A DNA stretch of 64,000 nt from Acidimicrobiales bacterium (GTDB lineage Bacteria > Actinomycetota > Acidimicrobiia > Acidimicrobiales > JACCXE01): contig DASZWD010000054.1 of assembly GCA_035546775.1 (NCBI GenBank), positions 34,146-98,145 of the forward strand. The letters are read 5' to 3'. The position numbers and the translations under genes were made by a program. The notes under the pieces are model-generated. The model saw only the letters and a program-made list of their open reading frames with translations, ran no database searches and had not been told where the DNA came from. How positions within the stretch are numbered: the stretch's first letter is position 1; each line of letters opens with the position of its first letter. Of this stretch, positions 8,932 through 18,815 are shown one piece after another.

Positions 8932-10764
8932 GTGGCGTGGAAGTTGGGGCCTTACCGCGTGGAGGACAAGCCGTTCGCCGCCGGGGCGACCGCCGAAGTC
9001 TTCGCGGCCCGAAAGGGCCGGACGGGCGAGCGCGTCGCGCTGAAGGTGCTGCCGCTGCGGACGTTCCGCGAGCGCGCCGCCGCTGAGGCGGAGGTCGGCC
9101 GGATCGACCACCCCCGGCTCATGACCGTGCACGACTCCGTCGTCGACGAGCGGCGTGGCGTCGTCGGCCTCGTGATGGACCTCGCCAACGAAGGTGACCT
9201 GCGCAACGCCCTGCGCGGCGCCGGCGCGCCGACGCCCATCGAGATGGTGCAGATCACCGACGACGTGCTGGCGGCGCTCGAAGCGCTCCACGCCGTCGGG
9301 CTTGTCCATCGCGACATCAAACCCGAGAACATCATGCTCGAGCGCGTCGACGGGGTTCTCCGAGCGCGCCTGGGCGACATGGGCATCGTGCGCCCGATCG
9401 ACCGCACCCGCAGCACCGGTTCCGTCCTCGGCACCGACCTCTACATCGCGCCCGAAGTGCACGACGGCGGGGCGCCGTCGGCGGCTGCCGACCTGTGGGC
9501 CGTCGGTTACGTGCTGTACGAGGGCCTCTTCGGGGCGCCACCCCACGCCCACGCCAAGACGGCGTACCAGGCGATCGGCCTGCTGCGCGCCGAAGGTCCG
9601 AACCGACCGCCGAACGTTCCCGACGCGATTTGGAACGTGGTGGCGGCGCTGCTCTCGCCGTTGCCTGACAGACGGCCCGAGTCGGCACGCGCCGCCCGGG
9701 CCCTGCTCGACTCGGCCCGGCCCGCCGCCGAGAACGCGTCGATCGCGCTTGACGCTCCGCCCGACCTCGCGGGCGCGGCGCGCCGGCAGGGCACGCGCCG
9801 CCGCTCGACGGGACGCGCCGCCGACGGCTTCGTTCGCCCGACGCCGCGCTACGAGCGCAACTCCACGGTGGCGCGTGTTCTCGCCGGCGCGGCGATGATC
9901 GCGCTCGTCGTCGGTGGCCTGGCGTGGGCCGGTGGTCGCGACCGCTTCACGTTGCTGGGCAACGCGCCCGAGACGATCGGCGCCGTGCGCTCACTCACAC
10001 CGCTGCCACCCGAGTCCAACACAATCGTGCCGACGCAGTATCAGTGGCGCCTGAAGCAGGGCACGCTCACCGGCCGTTTGGACGTGACGAATCCGTCGAA
10101 CCAGCCGACGTTGGCCACCGAGATACCAGAGTTGTTCCCCCAGAGCGCCGTGCGCGGCAACGTGCTCGCTCTCGTCGGTCACGACGAGCCGGTCCAAAGG
10201 CAGAGCGACGGTTCGGTGCTCGTGCACTTCGACGTGCCGCCGATCGCGCCGCATCAACACCACGTCGTCGCCTTTCGTATGTCGGTTCCGACATCGGTGA
10301 GTGACGCCGTGCTGTTGGCGCGACTGGTGCGCGACCGCCAGGCCGCGATCTCACGCCACGCGCTGGCGCTCAGCGACGCGCCGACGTTGGCGTCGGTGTC
10401 CCTCGACCTTGTACCGGCGTCGGTCACCGTCGGCCAGCGCGCCGTCGCGAACGTGCACGGCGCCACTCCCTACGGCCAGGACGCGCCGGCGGCGTTGCTC
10501 AAGGACGCGCAACTGCAGGTCATCGGGAGCACGGGCATCGTGCGCGTCGACGGCTTGAGCGTCGTGGGCGTCGCCCCCGGTGCGGTGGTCGTGCGCGTGA
10601 TTGTCGGCAATCTGCATGCCGACACGCCGGTAACCGTCGTCGCGGCGCCCGTCACCACTCCGAAGACCACGACCGTGCCGCGCGTCCACCGTGTGCCCAC
10701 GACCGAGACGACGCTGATCGAGGAGGAGGAACCTCCTCCGCCGCCGCGGGATTACTCGGTGTGA
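8932..10764 (+). CDS. Membrane Ser/Thr protein kinase with extracytoplasmic domain
   Basis: 610 residues. The cytoplasmic kinase domain covers about 8-265: Lys38 in VALKV, catalytic HRDIKPEN at 126-133, a DMG in place of DFG at 149-151, and APEV at 173-176. A Pro/Arg-rich linker leads to one membrane segment (about 313-335). The outside portion is a beta-rich, Ig-like region ending in a Thr/Pro-rich tail. The start codon is GTG 8932. The stop overlaps the start of the FHA-FtsK gene by GTGA, so the two are translationally coupled. An FHA domain reads phosphothreonine, so the kinase probably phosphorylates itself or a partner to control the ATPase (inference). Confidence 0.88.
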   Translation: MAWKLGPYRVEDKPFAAGATAEVFAARKGRTGERVALKVLPLRTFRERAAAEAEVGRIDHPRLMTVHDSVVDERRGVVGLVMDLANEGDLRNALRGAGAPTPIEMVQITDDVLAALEALHAVGLVHRDIKPENIMLERVDGVLRARLGDMGIVRPIDRTRSTGSVLGTDLYIAPEVHDGGAPSAAADLWAVGYVLYEGLFGAPPHAHAKTAYQAIGLLRAEGPNRPPNVPDAIWNVVAALLSPLPDRRPESARAARALLDSARPAAENASIALDAPPDLAGAARRQGTRRRSTGRAADGFVRPTPRYERNSTVARVLAGAAMIALVVGGLAWAGGRDRFTLLGNAPETIGAVRSLTPLPPESNTIVPTQYQWRLKQGTLTGRLDVTNPSNQPTLATEIPELFPQSAVRGNVLALVGHDEPVQRQSDGSVLVHFDVPPIAPHQHHVVAFRMSVPTSVSDAVLLARLVRDRQAAISRHALALSDAPTLASVSLDLVPASVTVGQRAVANVHGATPYGQDAPAALLKDAQLQVIGSTGIVRVDGLSVVGVAPGAVVVRVIVGNLHADTPVTVVAAPVTTPKTTTVPRVHRVPTTETTLIEEEEPPPPPRDYSV

Positions 10765-12614
10765 GCAGCTTCGACGTCGCGCTGCTGATCGTGACCGACG
10801 CGGGCGAACGACCCGTCGTCGCCACCGTGTCCGATCACACGCTCGTCGCCGATCTGGCGGCCGCCGCCAGCGGTTCGGCTTCCGTGCCCCTCGCCCGTCT
10901 CGGCGAACGCCTCGATCCGGCGGCCACGCTGGCCGACGCCGGCGTTTGTGCCGGCGACACTCTGCGAGTCGGTGAGTCGGTGGTCGGTGACTGGAAGCGG
11001 CTCGGCCCGGAACTCCGGGTGATCGGTGGCGTCGATGCCGGGCAGCGCCGGCGCATTACTGAAGGCACGCTGGTCGTGGGACGCGACGCCGCCGCCGACT
11101 TCGTCCTGTCGTCCCTCGGCGTCTCGCGGCGCCATGCCGAACTGCACTGGACCGGCGCCGAAGTCGTCGTGCGTGACCTGGGTTCGCGCCACGGCACGTT
11201 CGTCGACGGCGAACGGATCCCGCCGGGCGACGCGCTCGCCGTCGCTCCGTACGCCGCCATAGAAGTCGGAGACAGCGTGCTCACTGTGGCCGCGGGCCCC
11301 GAGCCGGCGCCGGTCGTCGAGCGCGGCAGGTTCCGGTTGGCGAAGACCGACAACGCGCCGCGTCGGTCGTACGCCCCCTTCGTCATGCCCAGCGCCGGGG
11401 CGATTGCGTTCGCCGCGGCCGCCGGTGGTGCGCCACTACCGGTCACCCTGGCGGCGACGCCGGCAGCGCTGCTCGCCGGATTCGGCGTCGACCGGGTCTT
11501 GGCGCGCCGGGCCCAACGGCGCCTCGACGACGCGCACACCGCCCGTCTCGCGTCGATCGGCGCCGACATGCGCCTCGAAGCGAACGCGGTGGCGCGCGCG
11601 GGACGAGCGTTGCATCCGGATCCGGCGGCCCTACTCAGCCTCCTGGAGCGACGGAGCGCGTCGTTGTGGTCGCGGCCGGGCGACGATCTCGTGGTGCGCG
11701 TCGGGTTGGATGCCGACGCGCACGCGGTGGCGGTCGACGCCGACGACGCCGACGCCAAGGTTTTGGCTCCGGCGGGCGTCGCCCATGCCGTACCGATCAC
11801 CGTGGCGTGCGACGGCGAGCCGCTCGCCGTCATCGGGCCCGAGCCGTTTCTCGACGACCTGTTCACGTGGCTCGTCGTGCAGGCCGCGGTCGCGCTGCGC
11901 CCCGACGACGTCGAGTTGCTGGTCGCCAGCGACGATCTCGACCGGTGGGCGTGGACGGCGCTGTTGCCGCACGCGCGCGCCCAAGTGGTCGTGTCCTCAG
12001 GTGCCGTGGCGAGCGGACTGCCGAGCGCCGAGCGCGCCCGCCGCCTCGTCGTGCTCGATCGCGTGCCGGCCGTGGCCACCGGTCCGAACGACGTCGTGTT
12101 GTTCCGGCACGAGACGAACGGCGGCCGTCACGGCGACGGCGTCGTCATCCGCGCGACGCGCCCGACTCGGGTGAGCGTCTCGACGCGGCACGCGGCGTCG
12201 TCGGCGGTGTTGGCGGACGTACCGGCGGCCGCTTCGGGCTACGCACTCTCGGTTGCGATGCATCTCGCAGCGCTCGGCGGCCACCGCCGCGGACGAAACG
12301 CCCTGCCGGCGCGGGTTCGTTTACCCGACATCGTGCCGGCGGTGACCAACGCCGCGGCGATCGCTCGCGGCTGGCGCCGCGCCGTCGACCCGGTGGTGGC
12401 AGTCGTCGGTGCCGACGAACACGGCCCAGTGGCGGTGACGCTCGCCGGCGCGGCGAGCCACATGCTCGTCGCCGGCACCACGGGCGCGGGCAAGACCCGC
12501 CTGCTCGAAACGCTCGCGCTCGGCCTCGCCGCCAACTACTCGCCGAGCGCCCTCAACCTCATGACGATCGACTTCAAGGGTGGCAACGAGCTCGCCGGGG
12601 CAACGCGGCGCTAA
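10761..12614 (+). CDS. FHA-FtsK/EccC-like ATPase, 5' part interrupted by prophage
   Basis: N-terminal 617 codons of a type VII secretion-like ATPase. Residues 3-72 look like a YukD/ubiquitin-like domain. Residues 88-178 are an FHA domain (GR at 107-108, SRRH at 122-125, GSRHGTF at 141-147). A hydrophobic Ala/Gly-rich stretch near 205-240 may be membrane-associated. The first FtsK domain starts near 540, with Walker A GTTGAGKT at 572-579. The native sequence ends in the conserved DFKGG segment at ELAG; the last three codons (ATRR) and the stop are prophage DNA. The rest of the gene resumes at 49702. Because Walker B and the later ATPase domains are missing, this fragment should be inactive. 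Confidence 0.9.
   Translation: MSSFDVALLIVTDAGERPVVATVSDHTLVADLAAAASGSASVPLARLGERLDPAATLADAGVCAGDTLRVGESVVGDWKRLGPELRVIGGVDAGQRRRITEGTLVVGRDAAADFVLSSLGVSRRHAELHWTGAEVVVRDLGSRHGTFVDGERIPPGDALAVAPYAAIEVGDSVLTVAAGPEPAPVVERGRFRLAKTDNAPRRSYAPFVMPSAGAIAFAAAAGGAPLPVTLAATPAALLAGFGVDRVLARRAQRRLDDAHTARLASIGADMRLEANAVARAGRALHPDPAALLSLLERRSASLWSRPGDDLVVRVGLDADAHAVAVDADDADAKVLAPAGVAHAVPITVACDGEPLAVIGPEPFLDDLFTWLVVQAAVALRPDDVELLVASDDLDRWAWTALLPHARAQVVVSSGAVASGLPSAERARRLVVLDRVPAVATGPNDVVLFRHETNGGRHGDGVVIRATRPTRVSVSTRHAASSAVLADVPAAASGYALSVAMHLAALGGHRRGRNALPARVRLPDIVPAVTNAAAIARGWRRAVDPVVAVVGADEHGPVAVTLAGAASHMLVAGTTGAGKTRLLETLALGLAANYSPSALNLMTIDFKGGNELAGATRR
12594..12604. other. attL: left prophage-host junction
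   Basis: Host codons GAG CTC GCC GG run directly into phage sequence GGCAACGCGG. The proposed crossover dinucleotide is GG at 12597-12598, matched by GG at 49702-49703. Joining the host sides gives ELAG-LSRLPH, an uninterrupted FtsK reading frame. Confidence 0.8.
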
Positions 12615-12862
12615 CACCACATCTCTGCGGACGCGAAGAAAGCGCCTCTCGACGTGTGGCCCGAAGGCCCTCACGCGAGAGGCGCAATCTTCTGTCGATC
12701 GTCGCTGGGGGTCGACGTCGACAAAGCCGGTGCCGTCACAAGCCGGCGCCGACCTTCAGCTCAGCCGGGCCACCTTTCCCGGAGCATCCCGACCGGTAAC
12801 CGAGGCGCCCTTCACCCGCACAGCAACGGGCTAGGCCTGAGCTAGGAGGTGGTGGTCGTAAT
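12615..12862. other. Non-coding left end of prophage with large hairpin
   Basis: No credible gene in this 248-base stretch. At 12642-12685 the arms GCGCCTCTCG and CGAGAGGCGC enclose an inner GGCC/GGCC pairing. This probably terminates leftward late transcription before it enters the host gene. The arms are perfect over 10 bp. Confidence 0.6.
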
Positions 12863-13081
12863 TCACGACTCGGGCGGGTTGTTGGCCGGCGCCGCGTAGG
12901 TGCCGACGCCCAGCAGGATCGACACGACGATCGCCACGTGCGCGACGTCGAGGACGTGGCCGTGCACGAACGGCAGCGACGCCAACGCCGCGACGCTCGT
13001 GACGGCGTGCGGGACGAGCTTCCAGCGTCGGCCGAGCCACGCGCCGACGCGGATCGACAGAGGGGCGGTCTTGCGGGTCAT
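12863..13081 (-). CDS. Putative holin (two membrane segments)
   Basis: 72-residue protein with a basic N-terminus and two hydrophobic segments (about 24-41 and 48-64) and a short Pro/Asn tail. Its size, topology and place as the last gene of the late operon after the endolysin fit a phage holin that opens the membrane for lysis. The start ATG overlaps the stop of the upstream gene (ATGA). No specific holin family motif is recognised; one of the three neighbouring membrane proteins could instead be the holin. Confidence 0.55.
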   Translation of the reverse strand: MTRKTAPLSIRVGAWLGRRWKLVPHAVTSVAALASLPFVHGHVLDVAHVAIVVSILLGVGTYAAPANNPPES

Positions 13082-13509
13082 CGTGCCTCCAAGGCTTGAG
13101 CGCGGTAGTGCGCGTCTTCGGACTGCTTCGTGCAGGGCCGCGGCGCCCGATCCGAGTACTCCTTGCGCACCGCGGCCTCTTGCTCGGCGAGGAACGGGGC
13201 GATCTGCGCCTCCTGCGCGGGGGTCGGTCTGATGCCCTGCGCGTCGAACGACCGGAAGATGAAGGACTTCCACGATTCGCGTTCCTTCTGGATCGCCTTT
13301 GCGAGCTCGTCGTTGTCGCGGAGGCACTCGCGGTGCCGGGCCTCGGAGCGAGCCTGGATGATCGCGCGATCGTTGGCGCGCAACGACAGGTAGCCGGCGG
13401 CGAACACCGCGCACATGCCGACGACGATCACGACAAGCAAGGCGACGACGATCTTGAGCAGCCGGACCGGGTCCGGCGCCTTCTTCGGGGCCGTGTACGG
13501 AGACGTCAC
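13078..13509 (-). CDS. Phage membrane protein of unknown function, lysis region
   Basis: 143 residues. One hydrophobic segment (about 18-42) is followed by a long charged, largely helical region. The N-terminus is Pro/Lys-rich. GTG 13509 is chosen since AAAGGA precedes it at good spacing; a longer frame exists upstream but overlaps the neighbour. It overlaps both neighbours by four bases, so it is translationally coupled in the lysis cluster. A spanin-like or holin-accessory role is possible but unproven. Confidence 0.6.
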   Translation of the reverse strand: MTSPYTAPKKAPDPVRLLKIVVALLVVIVVGMCAVFAAGYLSLRANDRAIIQARSEARHRECLRDNDELAKAIQKERESWKSFIFRSFDAQGIRPTPAQEAQIAPFLAEQEAAVRKEYSDRAPRPCTKQSEDAHYRAQALEAR

Positions 13510-13826
13510 GTCGATTCCTTTCTCTTGAGACGGCGCAGCTCGGCCTCGAGCTCGGCGCAACGGGCGCGCGCGGCGTCACGGTCCGCCTCCGCCTTCAGCC
13601 GGGCGTCGCGTTCCTTGTCGAGCTCCTCGCTGATGCGTTCGATGTCGCGGTCCTGGCGCTGCGACAACTTGTCGAGCCCGTCGATCGCCACCGCGGCGGC
13701 GTTCGTCTTGTTCTTCGCCATCTCCACGTTCTTCGTGGCACGACCGGCGATCCACGCGCCAACAGCCGCCGCAGCGACGAGGCCCACGAGACCGACGACA
13801 GCAACAGCAAACGATTCGCCGGCCAC
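13506..13826 (-). CDS. Phage membrane-anchored coiled-coil protein
   Basis: 106 residues: an N-terminal membrane segment (about 7-27) followed by a heptad-rich, highly charged coiled coil from about 50 to the end (ERISEELDKERDARLKAE). The single anchor plus coiled-coil layout resembles inner-membrane spanin subunits of other phages, although actinobacterial phages meet a different envelope. Position between endolysin and holin genes supports a lysis-module role. No sequence family recognised. Confidence 0.6.
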   Translation of the reverse strand: MAGESFAVAVVGLVGLVAAAAVGAWIAGRATKNVEMAKNKTNAAAVAIDGLDKLSQRQDRDIERISEELDKERDARLKAEADRDAARARCAELEAELRRLKRKEST

Positions 13827-13832
13827 AGGCGA

Positions 13833-14051
13833 TTACTCCTTCGGAAGTCGCGCGAGCACCTCGTCGCTCTTGTCCTTGAGCCCGGTGGCGATCGTCACGA
13901 GCTCGTCAGCGGTGCGCTGCAGCTTGCGGATGGCCAACACGAGCGCAGCGAGCGGCAACAGCACCAGCACGACGGCGAGGCCGACGCTGAGACGAGTCCA
14001 ACCTGACGACGCGACGAACAGCGCGCCGGCCAACACGCATGCGGTCTTCAT
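13833..14051 (-). CDS. Small phage membrane protein, lysis region
   Basis: 72 residues with two hydrophobic stretches (about 4-16 and 21-41) and a charged C-terminal helix. ATG 14051 opens the MKTACVLAG sequence; the longer frame upstream has no support. It is the first gene after the endolysin. It could be a holin or antiholin partner of the 12863 gene. Confidence 0.55.
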   Translation of the reverse strand: MKTACVLAGALFVASSGWTRLSVGLAVVLVLLPLAALVLAIRKLQRTADELVTIATGLKDKSDEVLARLPKE

Positions 14052-14110
14052 GTGAGCGGTCCTCCCGGTCTGCCCCGACCCGCACCGACTTCGAACACCG
14101 AGACCGCCCG

Positions 14111-14800
14111 TCACCGAGCGATCGGAGCCGCCCACGCGGCCTTCCACGTCACCGGCCCCACGACGCCGTCGACGTGAAGCCCGATCTGCCGTTGGAACTG
14201 CGCGCACACAGACTCAGACTTCGGGCCGTAGGCGCCGTCGACGCTGATCGACCAGCCACGGTGATGCATCTGCGACTGCCACTCGTGCACGTCGGCACCG
14301 TGCATCGGGTTCCGCAGGTAGCGGCCCGGCCACCCCGGCACCGGCGACGACGGCGCGCCCGAAGGCACCGGCGCCGCAGGCGGCGCCGAGTAGGTGAGCC
14401 CCGGCACGAGCCCGGCGTGCGTCCACGGCCTGCCGTTGGCGCCCCAGTTCCCGACGCCGTACGCCTTACCTCTGGCTTCGATCGTCGAGCCGTTGCCGAG
14501 CGACACCGCGACGTGATGCTCGCTGCCTGTCTGGATGAACAGCAGCGCGCCCTGCGTTGCGATGCCCTCGGCGACCGAGATCTCGGTGCCGTGCGACTTG
14601 CAGAACGCGAGCTGGGCGGCGGACCCGTCCGGCATCGGCGTGCCGACGCGGAACGTGCCCCACTGGACGAGCTCCGAGCAATCGAACGGGTCGCCGTGCG
14701 CCTTCGGGTCGGGATCGTTGAGGTTCACCTCGGCGCCGTAGACGTAGCGGTCGCCGGCCTCGTGTTGGCAGAGCGCGACGAAGTCAGCCGCATAGGGCAT
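14111..14800 (-). CDS. Endolysin: NlpC/P60-type peptidase with peptidoglycan-binding domain
   Basis: 229-residue cell-wall hydrolase. The N-terminal domain (1-125) has a papain-like catalytic pair: Cys41 in PFDCSELVQ and a His at 95-96 in SEHHVAVSLG. A Pro/Ala linker (about 133-150) leads to a C-terminal peptidoglycan-binding repeat (about 160-225, ending with GVVGPVTWKAAW). It should cleave peptide links of peptidoglycan at the end of the lytic cycle. The start ATG 14800 has AAGGAG six bases upstream; an in-frame ATG two codons earlier is too close. No signal peptide, so export depends on the holin. Confidence 0.88.
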   Translation of the reverse strand: MPYAADFVALCQHEAGDRYVYGAEVNLNDPDPKAHGDPFDCSELVQWGTFRVGTPMPDGSAAQLAFCKSHGTEISVAEGIATQGALLFIQTGSEHHVAVSLGNGSTIEARGKAYGVGNWGANGRPWTHAGLVPGLTYSAPPAAPVPSGAPSSPVPGWPGRYLRNPMHGADVHEWQSQMHHRGWSISVDGAYGPKSESVCAQFQRQIGLHVDGVVGPVTWKAAWAAPIAR

Positions 14801-14849
14801 GGGCATCTCCTTCAGGGACGGCGCGGCCGGCGGCCGCGGGTTGTTGCGG

Positions 14850-15347
14850 TTACGAGATCTCGAGCACGCCGGTGAAGATGAGCTCGTCGGACGTGGCCCA
14901 CGTGACGGGCGACGTGGCACCGACAGAGCTGGCGCCGTTCGAGATGGCCTCGATGTGTGTGCCGCTGGCGATCACGAACGCGGAGAGCACGTAGTTGTTG
15001 CCGGTCGACGCGTCGTAGCCCTTCGCAGAGAGAGCCTGCACGCTGCCGACCGTCGTCACGCCCGGCGGCAAGTCGAAGAAGTACGACCCGGTCCCGAACG
15101 TCGTCGTGGACCCGGCGACCCACCGGACGCGGACGTACAGCGTCTTGCCGAGCTTCTTGTAGGCGCCGGAGAGCGTGCCGTTGCCGAGCGAGGGCGCGGT
15201 GCCCGACGTCGACCATGTCGGCGTGTACGCCGTCCACGCGGAGCCGATCTCGGCGAAGTTCGAGTTGATCAGGTCAAGCCAGGCCGTCGGAACGACGACG
15301 CCGGTCGTCGGGTCGTGCGTCGCTGCCGGGTTGGCGTCGTATGCCAT
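14850..15347 (-). CDS. Phage tail-associated protein, unknown
   Basis: 165 residues, beta-rich, opening with MAYDANPAATHDPTTGVVVP and a W-rich YTPTWSTSGTAP segment often seen in C-terminal parts of tail fibre and baseplate proteins. Lies between the LamG-like tail protein and the endolysin, 15 bases after the former. Probably a tail-tip or receptor-contact component; no catalytic motif is visible. Confidence 0.6.
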   Translation of the reverse strand: MAYDANPAATHDPTTGVVVPTAWLDLINSNFAEIGSAWTAYTPTWSTSGTAPSLGNGTLSGAYKKLGKTLYVRVRWVAGSTTTFGTGSYFFDLPPGVTTVGSVQALSAKGYDASTGNNYVLSAFVIASGTHIEAISNGASSVGATSPVTWATSDELIFTGVLEIS

Positions 15348-15362
15348 CTGAGAACCTTCCGC

Positions 15363-18053
15363 CTAGTAGCCGGGCCGGGTCGAGACGCCCGCCGCCGAGA
15401 CACCGGCGATCCAATACGGCTCGCCGGTCGTGTCGAACGGCACCGGGGCGCAGAAGAACACCGTCGAGAGCCCGGAGTCCTTGTTCCACCGCTGCTCGAT
15501 CCCGATGATCCAGCCGTCGTAGGAACGGGTGCCGCCGTAGGTGGGCCGCCACTTGACGGTGATCCGGTCGTTGAGCTTGCGGGCGAACACGTGCGCCCAC
15601 GCCGGGTGCGTCGACTTGCGCGGCTCGAGCGTGACCGACCGGACACGGCGGTGCCGGTCCTTCTTCTCGGTGACGACACGCTGGGCCCGGTACAGGCTCT
15701 CGTCGTCGGTCTGATACAGCAGTCCCGTCTCCGAGAAACTGCGCTTCCGATACGTCGTTTTGCTCGCCGCGTCCTCGGCCGGCACGGCGTCGCCGCCGGC
15801 GCGCTGCATCGTGGAGTAGTTCACGATGCGGTCGTCGGCGAGAGCGATGCGTGCCGGCGGGATCTCGGCGCCGCCGCCGTCGCCGATCGTCACCTGCGAC
15901 GTCACCGACGCCGCCGCCGTCCACCGGTACTGGCGGTTAATGAACCGGACCTTCCCGCCGTCCTGATGGTCGATGTACACCGAGCCGTTCTCAGTCTTGG
16001 CGATCGCCAGCATCGCCGACCAGGCGTCGCCACCGATGCTGGCGGCCTGCATCGTCGTGTTCCCCGTCGCGATGTTGCGCTGAGTCGACGAGTAGCCGAT
16101 CAGGTCGAGGATCCGGCCGAGCCGAGTCGACGTGAGATCGCCGGCCCACGGCGTCGTGCCGGCCGACCTGTGTGCGGACACGCGGGCGCTCGACAGCGCC
16201 GACGTGTACAGCGCGAGCTCGTCGACGACGCCGGTGAGATACCTCGTCGGCGACGTGCCGGTCAGTTCGCCGGCGGCGACCTTCACCGGCTTGGCGGGCC
16301 ACGTGACAGAGCCAGGCGCGCCGCTCGTCAACGTCTTGCCCTCGACGCCGTCGACATAAAGGCTCGTCGTCGCCCCGGCCTGCGTGATCACGATGTGATG
16401 CGTCGCGCCGTCGAACACCGCGGCCGTCGACTGGTACTCGCAGAACACGCCCGAGGCGGTGTCCTCGTACCGGTACTGCAAGTGCTGGTCCCCGGGCGCC
16501 ACCATGCGGAGCTGAATGCCGTCGTAGACGGTCCCGATCTGGAGCAGGAACCGGGTGATCGAGGCGTCGCTGTTGGCGTTGACCCACAACTCGAGCGTGA
16601 AGTTCGCGCCCAACGTGATCGAACCGGTCACCGCGTCGTCGACGCCGTCGAAGTGGACCGCGGCGTTGTCGTCGTTCACGATGAGCCCGGCGCCGCTGTT
16701 CGCCGGCGCCGTACCGGCGTAGGTGCCGGCGTTCCCGTTGCCCGACGCGTCCGCGGCCGTCGAGCCGGACGACTCGCCGAGACGCCACCACAGCGCCGGT
16801 GTGTCCGCCGCGACCTCCGTCGCGTACGCCGACGACACCAGGTCGGTGTTCGAGAAGAACTCGGTGACGTCGACCAAGTGGACGTTCACGACCGAGTCGG
16901 GGAACTGCGACGCCTCGACCTGGAAACCGTCCTGCGACACCTGGCCGTAGAACACGTCGGTGTTCGCCGTCGTGGTGCCGCCAAGGATCCGGAACCATGT
17001 GCCGGGCAGAAGCTTGCCGAAGTACGTGCCCGACGTGTTGTCGGGGTCGAACAGGCCGGCCGAGTTGTCGAGCAACAGGTCGCCGGTGCCGGCGCCGGGC
17101 TGCGTGAACTCGTCCTCGGTGCCCCACTTCGTCGACCAGGCGAACGTTTTCAACGTGATGTCGACCCAGTCACCCGACGACGGCACCGCCGATGACGCGA
17201 TACCGGGAGCGAACTGGATGAGATGCGCCGGATACGAGCCGTTCCCGGGCGTGGTGACCGTCGAGATCGCCGGCGCCTGCGTCGCCAACACGATCGCGGC
17301 GGCGGACGGGGTGACGGTGGTGCCGCTGACGATCGTCGGCGATTGCGGCGCCAACACCACCGCGGCCTCGGACGGCGTGACCGTCGTGCCGGTCGTCGCC
17401 GCCTTCAGCTCGATACCGATACCCAACGACTGGATCGACGTCGACCACGACGCATCCACGGACGTGTCGTTGTCGCTACGCCACTGGGATTCGAGGGCGG
17501 TCGCGGGTCCGCCGCCGGCGATGTCGCCGAGCTTCGTGAACCCGGTTCCCTGCGTCGTCGACTCGTTGGCGAGATGAGCGAACGCGCCGTACGTGCCGTT
17601 GTCGACCGAACCGAACGCGGCGAGCGTGACCGTCGCCGACGTCGCAGCCGAGAAGCCGCCACCGCCACCGCCGGACCCGGCGACGGCCTGCACGATCGCG
17701 TTCGACCCGTTCGTGCCGCCGGTGTCGCATCCGGAGAAGTCGTCAACAGACCACGAACACGACGTCTGCGTGACGCCACCGAAATCGATGACGATCGCCG
17801 CGGGCGTCGGCGACGCCGGCGCGACGCCCCGGAAGATCGTGAGGCGGCTCGTCGCGCGGACGTCGGTCGAGACCTGCGTCCATGTCGTGACGCCGCCGCC
17901 CGAAATCGTCGGCGTGTCCGGCGTCGTCGCCTTGCTGTTGAGGACCGCGACGAGGATCAGGTCGTTACCGGTCGGTGACACCGACGCCGTCGAAAACGAC
18001 GACGCGTCCGTCGAGTCGCGGCTCGCGGTGAGGTTCGTCGCTGCGATCGTCAT
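15363..18053 (-). CDS. Large minor tail protein with LamG/concanavalin-like domain
   Basis: 896 residues. The N-terminal 270 residues are beta-rich and end in two near-identical TVTPS-AA-VLA repeats (about 213-255). A middle region resembles a tail-tip hub. A concanavalin A/LamG-like fold is suggested by FTLELWVNANSD and the following WxGxxDExxLYxxALS-like pattern around residues 440-640. The C-terminal part has a charged tail-protein-like segment. Expected at the tail tip, binding host cell-surface sugar or protein. Position after the tape-measure block supports this. It may combine the roles of distal tail and host-recognition protein. Confidence 0.75.
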   Translation of the reverse strand: MTIAATNLTASRDSTDASSFSTASVSPTGNDLILVAVLNSKATTPDTPTISGGGVTTWTQVSTDVRATSRLTIFRGVAPASPTPAAIVIDFGGVTQTSCSWSVDDFSGCDTGGTNGSNAIVQAVAGSGGGGGGFSAATSATVTLAAFGSVDNGTYGAFAHLANESTTQGTGFTKLGDIAGGGPATALESQWRSDNDTSVDASWSTSIQSLGIGIELKAATTGTTVTPSEAAVVLAPQSPTIVSGTTVTPSAAAIVLATQAPAISTVTTPGNGSYPAHLIQFAPGIASSAVPSSGDWVDITLKTFAWSTKWGTEDEFTQPGAGTGDLLLDNSAGLFDPDNTSGTYFGKLLPGTWFRILGGTTTANTDVFYGQVSQDGFQVEASQFPDSVVNVHLVDVTEFFSNTDLVSSAYATEVAADTPALWWRLGESSGSTAADASGNGNAGTYAGTAPANSGAGLIVNDDNAAVHFDGVDDAVTGSITLGANFTLELWVNANSDASITRFLLQIGTVYDGIQLRMVAPGDQHLQYRYEDTASGVFCEYQSTAAVFDGATHHIVITQAGATTSLYVDGVEGKTLTSGAPGSVTWPAKPVKVAAGELTGTSPTRYLTGVVDELALYTSALSSARVSAHRSAGTTPWAGDLTSTRLGRILDLIGYSSTQRNIATGNTTMQAASIGGDAWSAMLAIAKTENGSVYIDHQDGGKVRFINRQYRWTAAASVTSQVTIGDGGGAEIPPARIALADDRIVNYSTMQRAGGDAVPAEDAASKTTYRKRSFSETGLLYQTDDESLYRAQRVVTEKKDRHRRVRSVTLEPRKSTHPAWAHVFARKLNDRITVKWRPTYGGTRSYDGWIIGIEQRWNKDSGLSTVFFCAPVPFDTTGEPYWIAGVSAAGVSTRPGY

Positions 18054-18086
18054 GCGAACTCCGTCACGGCCGCCAGGCCCGCTCGA

Positions 18087-18551
18087 TTAGGCGTAGTCGA
18101 GGGTGAAGATGCCGTTCGCGTTCCACTGGATCGTGAACGTGCCGCCCGTCACCGAGAAGTCGGCGCCGAACGTGATCGCGACGATGCCCGGCTTCGCGGT
18201 CGGCGAAGCGATCGTGTCGTCGTAGACGAGCACGCCGCGCACACTGCTGAACGTCGCCGACGCCCACGACAGATCATTCGCGTCGAAGTTCAGCTGCGTC
18301 GCCACCGGCGAAGCCACGACCACAGTCAGACCGGACAGCGCGGCCCCGCCGGCCGAATAGCCCGTACCCGACACCTCGTTGGCATTGAACGGCGCCGCCG
18401 CGTACGCCGTGTTGGTGTCGAAGTTCGGCGTCGTCAGCGAGTTCGTAAACAGCGCGGCCTTGATCGAGTCGCTGTCGAGATCGACGGCGGTCGTGTTCTT
18501 CAGGATGTCGCGCAGCGTGAGCCCGAACGCTCCGCTTGCATTAAACGCCAT
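18087..18551 (-). CDS. Phage minor tail protein, unknown family
   Basis: 154 residues, mostly beta and low in charged residues, opening MAFNASGAFGLTLRDILKN. Similar short proteins sit between tape measure and tail tip in actinophages. No enzyme motif. It starts four bases after the stop of the 83-residue gene upstream and reads into the large tail gene. Confidence 0.6.
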   Translation of the reverse strand: MAFNASGAFGLTLRDILKNTTAVDLDSDSIKAALFTNSLTTPNFDTNTAYAAAPFNANEVSGTGYSAGGAALSGLTVVVASPVATQLNFDANDLSWASATFSSVRGVLVYDDTIASPTAKPGIVAITFGADFSVTGGTFTIQWNANGIFTLDYA

Positions 18552-18555
18552 GCCT

Positions 18556-18807
18556 TTAGCCCTCGCCCTCGTTCACGGCCGCCTCGAGGCCGGCGGCGAC
18601 CACGTAGTCGCGGATCTCCCGCCAGTAGCGGCGAGAGGCGTGCAACGCCTCACACGCCGAGTCGTAGGCGTCGTGCTGCTCCCGGGTGACCTCGCCGCCG
18701 CCGTCGACGACAGCCTTCGTGGCGTCGTACGCGGCGTACAGGTCGATGACACCAGGCAACGACTCCGCCCCCACCGGCGCGCTCGGCGGCCGTTCCGAAT
18801 CAGACAT
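18556..18807 (-). CDS. Small phage protein, unknown
   Basis: 83-residue acidic helical protein with no recognised domain. ATG 18807 (MSDSERPPSAP) is chosen; the longer frame upstream is a shadow of the next gene. It lies in the tail operon, so a tail or assembly role is likely by position only. Confidence 0.5.
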   Translation of the reverse strand: MSDSERPPSAPVGAESLPGVIDLYAAYDATKAVVDGGGEVTREQHDAYDSACEALHASRRYWREIRDYVVAAGLEAAVNEGEG

Positions 18808-18815
18808 CGACACTC

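Noticed and set aside
12615..12862. Small plus-strand genes at the prophage left end
   Set aside because: Frames are short, arginine-rich or out of codon bias, and overlap a large hairpin.
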